NCBI GenBank assembly: GCA_019689775.1
Contig: JADGGV010000078.1
Location: 1-11,713 of the forward strand
Origin: Gemmatimonadota bacterium
GTDB lineage: Bacteria; Gemmatimonadota; Gemmatimonadetes; Longimicrobiales; RSA9
DNA length: 11,713 bases
Direction: 5' to 3'
A program made the translations under genes and the position numbers. Below the pieces are notes generated by a model. It saw only the letters and a list, made by a program, of their open reading frames with translations, did no database searches and was not told the DNA's origin. Shown here piece after piece: positions 7,395-11,713 of the stretch (positions are counted from its first letter, which is position 1; every line of letters begins with the position of its first letter).

Positions 7395-9737
7395 ATGAAG
7401 CGTTCCCCGGCCCTGGCTCTCTTCGCCGTGCTCACGCTCGCCGCGTCCGCGGCGGCGCAGACCTCCATCAGCGGTACCGTGTTCGACGCCGCTGCGGATG
7501 CGCGGTTGGACGACGTCGTCGTCACGGATTCGACGACCGATGCGACGGCGCGCACCGATCGCGACGGCCGTTTCACGCTCCCCTGCACGGGCGCGACCAC
7601 GCTCGTCTTCCAGAAGTTCGGCTACGAGGCGCAGCGGCGCGCGGTGAGCGCGTGCGGCGCGACGCTCAGGATCGCGCTCGAGCCGCGGGCGGAGATCCTG
7701 ACGGCGGTCAACGTCGTGGCGCCGGCCGGACGCGCCGCCGTCCGGCAGCCGCGGTCCGTCACGACGCTGGCGGCCCAGGACCTGCACCGCGGGACCGGAC
7801 TCTTCCTGCGCGATGCGCTCAACCTGACGCCAGGCGTCCGCATGCAGGCGCGCACCATGGCGGGCGGGCAGACGCTGACGATCCGCGGCTACGGCACGGG
7901 CAGCGACGCGAAGAACTTCATCGGCTCCGGCTTCAAAGCCTACTACAACGGCATCCCGATCACCGACGCGGAGGGCCAGACGATCCTCGACGACGTGGAT
8001 TTCGCCAGTCTCGGCGCCGTCGAGGTGATCCGCGGCCCCGCGTCGAGCACGTACGGTGGCGGGATCGGCGGCGTCGTCCAGTTGAACACGGCGCTGCCGC
8101 ATGAGCGGGGCACCGGCATCACGCAGGAGACGCTGGCCGGCAGCTACGGGCTCCTCCGCTCGACCACGCGGATCGAGAACGTGACCGACGGCTCGACGAC
8201 GATGCTCTCCTACGGCCATCAGGGTTACGACAGCTATCGCATCCACAGCGGCTCGAGGAAGGACTTCGGCACCTTCCTCGGCGAGTTCCGGCCGTCGGAC
8301 GCAAGCACGGTCTCCGCGTTCGTGAGCTACGCGAAATCACACGAGCTGCGCGCCGGCGAGCTCGACAGCCTGCAGTTCGCGCAGGAGCTGAACACGGGCG
8401 AGGACCGCTACCTGGCCAATAATGCGCGACAGGATCTGGAGAGCTTCCGGGCCGGCGTGACGCACCGCTACCGCCTGAGCGACCGCGTCGAGAGCGTCGC
8501 CACGGCCTACTTCACGGGCTACACGCGCGAGGACGTCTATGCCGCCGGGCTCAACGCAAGCTCCAACCAGAGCTTCGGCGCGCGCGCGGTGTTCAACACC
8601 GACGTCGACCTCGGCTCGCTGCCGCTCCACGGCGTGAGCGGCGGCGAGATCGAGAAGACCAACGGCTCCGCGCAGGGCTACGCGATGACCGACGCGGTGC
8701 TCGGCGCGCTGCGCAGCAACGTCGGCACCTCGACCATGCAGTCCAGCCTCTTCACGCAATGGAGCGCGCCGCTTCCGTCGGACCTCACGCTGACCGCGGG
8801 CGTGAGCGCGAACTTCATCGAGTATTCCGTGACCGACCGCATGGCCGGCTCCGCCAACCCGTCGCACCTGGACGGCTCGGGGCGCAAGAGCTTCGACCCC
8901 GTGTTCACGCCGCGCCTGGCGCTGCTCAAGATGCTCGGCAGCGACGCCTCCGTGTACGTGGACGTGAGTCAGGGCTATTCCCCGCCCACCGCGTCGGACG
9001 CGGTCATCCCCTACACGGGCGAACCGAACGCCGCGCTCAAGCCGGAGCGCGCCACGCAGTACGAGGTCGGCGGCAAGGGCCGGTTCCTGGACGGCAGGCT
9101 GGCCGTCCAGCTCGCGCTCTTTGACCTGCACGTCACCGACAAGCTGACCTCCGAGGCGGTGTTCGACACTGACGGCACCGTCCTCTACAGCTACACGGTC
9201 AACGCCGGCGACCAGAATGACCGCGGGCTCGAGTTCGCCGGCTCCTACGCACTGGTCGACGAGCCGGCGCGCACGCTGTCGCTCGTTCGCCCGTTCGTCA
9301 GCTACACGTACTCGGATTTCACCTACGACGACTTCAAGAGCGACGCGAACGACAACGCCGCCACCGTCGACTACTCGGGGAAGCGGGTCGTCGGCGTCGC
9401 CCGTCACGTTTTCAGCGCCGGCGTCGACGCCGCGCTGCGGTTCGGCGGCTATGCCAACGCCACCTACCACGTCACCGACCGCATGCCGATCAGCTACGAC
9501 AACGCCCACTGGGCGCCCGGCTTCTCGCTGCTGGACGCGAAGATCGGCTACGCGGGCGACGTCGGCCGCCGTCTCCGCGTGAACGCGTTCGTGGGCGGGC
9601 ACAACCTGACAGGGAGCCGCTACTACACGCAGGTCTTCCTCAACCACAAGTTCGACACGCCCAACCCGCACATGTACCTCCCCGGCCCCTACACCGCGAC
9701 GTTCTACGCCGGGCTGAACCTCAGCCTCCGCCCGTGA
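7395..9737 (+). CDS. TonB-dependent outer-membrane receptor (FecA-like) with carboxypeptidase-regulatory-like N-domain
   Basis: This is a 780-residue outer-membrane active transporter driven by TonB/ExbBD. A signal peptide (MKRSPALALFAVLTLAASAAAQ) starts the protein. A carboxypeptidase-regulatory-like beta domain follows (about 24-95, beginning ISGTVFDA and including DGRFTL and FGYEAQ). Then come a short possible TonB box (near 97-106, ILTAVNVVAP) and the plug domain (about 110-230, with ALNLTPGVR, TIRGYG, and VEVIRGPASSTYG at its end). The rest is a beta barrel rich in aromatic/hydrophobic alternation. The ATG at 7395 is chosen because the signal peptide starts there; an in-frame GTG at 7368 would only lengthen the n-region. 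The final residues AGLNLSLRP lack the usual C-terminal aromatic residue. No SusD-like partner or siderophore gene is adjacent, so it is not a SusC pair and the substrate (ferric chelate, vitamin or glycan) is unknown. Confidence 0.93.
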   Translation: MKRSPALALFAVLTLAASAAAQTSISGTVFDAAADARLDDVVVTDSTTDATARTDRDGRFTLPCTGATTLVFQKFGYEAQRRAVSACGATLRIALEPRAEILTAVNVVAPAGRAAVRQPRSVTTLAAQDLHRGTGLFLRDALNLTPGVRMQARTMAGGQTLTIRGYGTGSDAKNFIGSGFKAYYNGIPITDAEGQTILDDVDFASLGAVEVIRGPASSTYGGGIGGVVQLNTALPHERGTGITQETLAGSYGLLRSTTRIENVTDGSTTMLSYGHQGYDSYRIHSGSRKDFGTFLGEFRPSDASTVSAFVSYAKSHELRAGELDSLQFAQELNTGEDRYLANNARQDLESFRAGVTHRYRLSDRVESVATAYFTGYTREDVYAAGLNASSNQSFGARAVFNTDVDLGSLPLHGVSGGEIEKTNGSAQGYAMTDAVLGALRSNVGTSTMQSSLFTQWSAPLPSDLTLTAGVSANFIEYSVTDRMAGSANPSHLDGSGRKSFDPVFTPRLALLKMLGSDASVYVDVSQGYSPPTASDAVIPYTGEPNAALKPERATQYEVGGKGRFLDGRLAVQLALFDLHVTDKLTSEAVFDTDGTVLYSYTVNAGDQNDRGLEFAGSYALVDEPARTLSLVRPFVSYTYSDFTYDDFKSDANDNAATVDYSGKRVVGVARHVFSAGVDAALRFGGYANATYHVTDRMPISYDNAHWAPGFSLLDAKIGYAGDVGRRLRVNAFVGGHNLTGSRYYTQVFLNHKFDTPNPHMYLPGPYTATFYAGLNLSLRP

Positions 9738-9788
9738 CGCTGCGGGACGGCGGGCCCCACGCAGCCGGGGCGCTGCCGCGGTCGCTCG

Positions 9789-9810
9789 GGAGGGCGTTCA
9801 CCCGCCCTCC
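9789..9810. other. Hairpin, 8-bp perfect stem
   Basis: GGAGGGCG (9789-9796) pairs with CGCCCTCC (9803-9810) around the 6-nt loop TTCACC. It begins 52 nt after the receptor stop codon. The loop contains, on the minus strand, the stop codon of the coding-like fragment described here. A transcription-termination role for the receptor gene is possible, though no U tract is present. Confidence 0.4.
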
Positions 9811-9950
9811 TCCAGGCGGCACCGCTCCAGCGCCTCCGGGAACACCTCCTCGCCCGACCGCAGTCGGGCGAGGGGGCCCTCCTCCCGGTCCGGGAACGCC
9901 TTGATCCACCACTGGACGCCCTCGCCGACGGCGACACCCTTCGTCTGGCC
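9798..9950 (-). pseudogene. Coding-like C-terminal gene fragment, unrecognised
   Basis: Read on the minus strand from about 9950 to the TGA at 9800-9798, this segment has almost exclusively G/C third positions and a natural residue mix, including VQWWIKAFPDREEG and, further on, EEVFPEALERC. This is unlike the Arg/Pro/Ala-rich shadows of real genes in this window. The frame stays open to an ATG at 10142, but the upstream residues are shadow-like and antisense to another remnant. I read it as the 3' end of a gene whose front is gone, at least here. I do not recognise the family. An intact 114-residue gene (9798-10142) is the alternative and less likely. Confidence 0.35.
9845..9876. other. Long stem-loop, 14-bp stem with one G-U pair and 4-nt loop
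   Basis: Bases 9845-9858 (ending CGCCCGAC) pair with 9863-9876 (starting GTCGGGCG) around the loop CGCA; the only non-Watson-Crick pair is T9847-G9874. This is the longest hairpin I found in the window. It lies about 108 nt after the receptor stop. It also lies inside the coding-like minus-strand fragment, so it may be a structured terminator or a coincidence of codon choice. There is no U tract on either strand. Confidence 0.5.
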
Positions 9951-10111
9951 TCGCTCAACCGGGCGCCGGTGCGCGCCGGCGCGTATCACCCCGACGTCCA
10001 GGGGGCGACGCTGTTCATCGCGCGCGTCGAGCGATCGACGCTCGGGGACTCGGCCGCGACGCTCGTCTGGCTGGCCGGCGTGGACGGCGACGAGGCGGCC
10101 GGCGCCGCGCG

Positions 10112-10267
10112 GATCGGCGCGAGCTGCGGGCGGCCGAGGCACTGAACCTGGACCGCGGCGGCTCGTCGGCGCTCGTCGTGCGCGGCGTGGTCGTGAGCCA
10201 CCCGTCCGACCGGCAGGGCGAGCGGGCCGTGGGCAATGCGCTGGCCCTGGCGGGGTGCGGGGGCTGA
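10112..10267 (+). pseudogene. Degraded phosphodiester glycosidase (NAGPA/DUF2233-type), C-terminal remnant
   Basis: In the frame ending at the TGA 10265-10267 the residues read ELRAAEALNLDRGGSS, then LVVRG, then a valine-rich strand and HPSDRQGERAVGNALAL. This matches what I know of the C-terminal end of bacterial phosphodiester glycosidases, where a leucine-rich helix leads into a NLDGGGS loop, a V-V-x-G strand and a PSD..GERPV.NAL end. Intact members are several hundred residues and exported. Here the frame becomes Arg-rich and shadow-like upstream of about 10112. The preceding coding-like segment (about 9955-10110, with LASLNRAPVRAG and ATLFIARVERSTLGD) is in a different frame that hits a stop at 10143-10145, so at least one frameshift is needed. 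The second residue of the DGGGS loop is Arg instead of Gly. No start, signal peptide or N-terminal domain is present. Confidence 0.6.
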
Positions 10268-10362
10268 TCCGGGCGGCGCCGCATCACCTCCGCCTCCCCC
10301 GCCGGGATCGCCCGGACGCGCAGTCACCGCCGCCCCTCGTTCCGCCCCGCCCGCTTTTCCCG

Positions 10363-10370
10363 TAGCTTTA
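10363..10370 (+). promoter_or_regulatory. Candidate promoter element upstream of tyrS
   Basis: TAGCTTTA, preceded by CTTTT a few bases upstream, is the most A+T-rich point between 10270 and the tyrS start. It ends 41 nt before the ATG. Its position resembles that of the A+T island before the TonB-dependent receptor. No partner -35 box is clear. Confidence 0.3.
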
Positions 10371-10411
10371 CCCGTCGGACAACGCATCTCGAACACCCGG
10401 GCAACCCGGCC

Positions 10412-11689
10412 ATGCCGACCAACGTCTTCGACGAGCTCGAGGCCCGCGGCCTCGTTTACAACGCCAGTGAAGGCGCGCGCGAGATCTTCGACGCGGGTCC
10501 GGTCACGGCGTACATCGGCTTCGACCCGACGGCCTCCAGCCTGCACGTCGGTAGCCTGCTCCAGATCCTCGCCCTCGTGCGCCTCCAGCGCGCGGGCCAC
10601 CGGCCGGTCGCGCTCGTCGGCGGCGGCACGGGGATGATCGGCGACCCGAGCGGCAAGGCGAGCGAGCGCCCGCTGCTGACGCGCGAGGAGGTCGAGCGCA
10701 ACGTCGCGGGGCTGCGCGAGCAGCTCGGCCGCTTCCTCGACTTCGAGGGAGAAAACGCCGCCCGCCTCATCGACAACCACGACTGGCTCGGCAGCGTCGG
10801 CCTCGTCGAGTTCCTGCGCGACGTCGGCAAGCACTTCACGGTCAACTACATGCTGGCCAAGGACTCGGTCGCCCGCCGCCTCGAGCAGGAGGAGGGGATC
10901 TCCTTCACCGAGTTCGCCTACATGCTCCTCCAGGCGTACGACTTCCTCGTGCTCTTCGACCGCGAGGGCGTCACGCTCCAGATGGGCGGCAGCGACCAGT
11001 GGGGGAACATCACGGCCGGGATCGAGCTGATCCGCCGCAGCCGCGGCCGCCCCGCGCACGGCATCGTCCTCCCGCTCGTCACCACCGCGAGCGGCACGAA
11101 GTTCGGGAAGACGGAGGCCGGTACCGTCTGGCTCGACCCGCAGCGCACGTCGCCGTTCCGCTTCTACCAGTTCTGGCTCAATACCGACGACCGCGACGTC
11201 GAGCACTACCTCAAGGCGTTCACGTTCCTCGCGCTCGACGAGATCGACGCCATCATGGCCGAGCAGCGCGCGGACCCCGCCTCCCGCCCCGGCCAGCGCC
11301 GCCTCGCGCTCGAGGTCACCCGCCTCGTCCATGGCGACGACGGCCTCGAGCGCGCCCAGCGCGCCACCGCCGTCCTCTTCGGCAGCCGCCCGCCGCAGGA
11401 CCTCCCGGCCGCCGACCTGCTCGACATCTTCGCCGACGTACCATCCACGGAGCTGTCGCGCGAGCGTCTCCAGGGCAACGGCGTTCCGATCGTCGACCTC
11501 CTCGCCGAGACCGCCGTCGCCGCCTCCAAGGGCGAGGCCCGCCGCCTCCTCTCCGGCGGCGGCGTCTACCTCAACGGCGAGCGCGTCTCCGAGGTCGACC
11601 GCCGCGTCACCATGGAGGACGCCATCGACGGCCGCGTCGTGCTGCTGCGCAAGGGGAAGAAGGATAACTACCTGGTGCGGTTGGGGTAG
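10412..11689 (+). CDS. tyrS: Tyrosyl-tRNA synthetase (bacterial TyrS)
   Basis: This cytoplasmic class I aminoacyl-tRNA synthetase activates tyrosine with ATP and loads tRNA-Tyr. The 425-residue product has the usual length. Class I signatures are H45-V-G-S48 (HIGH motif) and K230-F-G-K-T234 (KMSKS loop; this KFGKT form is known from Geobacillus TyrRS). Tyrosine-pocket blocks are YIGFDPTA (34-41), the Tyr/Gln/Asp pattern in YMLLQAYDF, and GGSDQWGN. A C-terminal S4-type RNA-binding domain covers about 355-425 (EARRLLSGGGVYLNGERV). The start at 10412 gives a standard N-terminus, but no Shine-Dalgarno sequence is visible; instead a 5-bp hairpin (CCGGG 10397-10401, CCCGG 10405-10409) ends 2 nt before the ATG. 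I see no T-box leader. It is monocistronic as far as the window shows. Confidence 0.97.
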   Translation: MPTNVFDELEARGLVYNASEGAREIFDAGPVTAYIGFDPTASSLHVGSLLQILALVRLQRAGHRPVALVGGGTGMIGDPSGKASERPLLTREEVERNVAGLREQLGRFLDFEGENAARLIDNHDWLGSVGLVEFLRDVGKHFTVNYMLAKDSVARRLEQEEGISFTEFAYMLLQAYDFLVLFDREGVTLQMGGSDQWGNITAGIELIRRSRGRPAHGIVLPLVTTASGTKFGKTEAGTVWLDPQRTSPFRFYQFWLNTDDRDVEHYLKAFTFLALDEIDAIMAEQRADPASRPGQRRLALEVTRLVHGDDGLERAQRATAVLFGSRPPQDLPAADLLDIFADVPSTELSRERLQGNGVPIVDLLAETAVAASKGEARRLLSGGGVYLNGERVSEVDRRVTMEDAIDGRVVLLRKGKKDNYLVRLG

Positions 11690-11713
11690 TGGGACCGGCG
11701 CCCGCCCCGCGCC

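Larger units (their letters stand above)
9738..10411. other. 674-nt region without an intact gene: hairpins and gene remnants
   Basis: Between the receptor stop and tyrS I see no complete gene. The first ~60 nt hold nothing clear. Then come two hairpins (9789-9810, 9845-9876), a coding-like fragment on the minus strand (about 9798-9950), a possibly coding plus-strand segment (about 9955-10110) and the recognisable end of a phosphodiester glycosidase in another frame (to 10267). The last ~144 nt are the tyrS upstream region. Two fragments on opposite strands meeting head to head suggest decay after a rearrangement, or assembly error. Confidence 0.55.

Noticed and set aside
5543..7600. 685-codon minus-strand frame antisense to dacB, and similar long antisense frames at 8337-9671 and 9986-11332
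   Set aside because: Low-complexity Arg/Val/Gly/His composition with no recognisable domain, exactly opposite well-supported genes.
9901..10365. 154-codon plus-strand frame in the receptor-tyrS interval
   Set aside because: Arg/Pro/Ser-rich shadow composition; the recognisable residues of this region lie in other frames.
10268..10411. T-box or other riboswitch before tyrS
   Set aside because: Too short and without the T-box sequence or specifier-loop features.
1..11713. CRISPR array, transposon, prophage, tRNA/rRNA gene or defence system
   Set aside because: No spaced direct repeats, transposase or integrase motifs, tRNA-like folds or defence-type domains were found; the genes are mostly conserved housekeeping and envelope functions.

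Overview
This is a very GC-rich window (by eye well above 70 % G+C, with almost only G or C at third codon positions). It comes from a Gram-negative-type bacterium: it holds a TonB-dependent outer-membrane receptor and exported peptidoglycan enzymes. Base composition, gene style and the scarcity of U-tract terminators are compatible with Gemmatimonadota or a similar high-GC lineage. That placement is inference, not something I could test.

Layout. (1) 1-2125, plus strand: the 3' part of a Rieske/FAD-dependent reductase whose start lies outside the window. It overlaps by 8 nt the start of folE (GTP cyclohydrolase I), which looks like a translationally coupled pair. (2) 2126-2266: a convergent intergenic stretch, extremely rich in C runs (G runs on the minus strand). 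(3) 2267-4681, minus strand: a bifunctional class A penicillin-binding protein (GT51 glycosyltransferase plus transpeptidase). (4) 4682-4966: a divergent intergenic region with small hairpins and a duplicated 12-nt GC motif. (5) 4967-5413, plus: a stand-alone receiver-domain response regulator, followed by two abutting perfect hairpins. (6) 5663-7279, plus: a secreted D-Ala-D-Ala carboxypeptidase of the PBP4/DacB (S13) family. (7) 7395-9737, plus: a FecA-like TonB-dependent receptor with an N-terminal carboxypeptidase-regulatory-like domain. (8) 9738-10411: 674 nt without an intact gene, containing strong hairpins, a coding-like fragment on the minus strand and the degraded C-terminus of a phosphodiester glycosidase (NAGPA/DUF2233-type) on the plus strand. 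(9) 10412-11689, plus: tyrosyl-tRNA synthetase; the last 24 nt hold nothing I can support.

Functionally this is mostly housekeeping. Two peptidoglycan enzymes (a synthase and a carboxypeptidase/endopeptidase) flank a receiver protein; the rest cover pterin/folate synthesis, redox, nutrient uptake across the outer membrane and translation. I see no phage, transposon, CRISPR or defence module, and I do not see a convincing undescribed multi-gene system. The points most worth a second look are the decayed-gene region 9738-10411, the G-run block after the PBP stop codon, and the structured intergenic regions.
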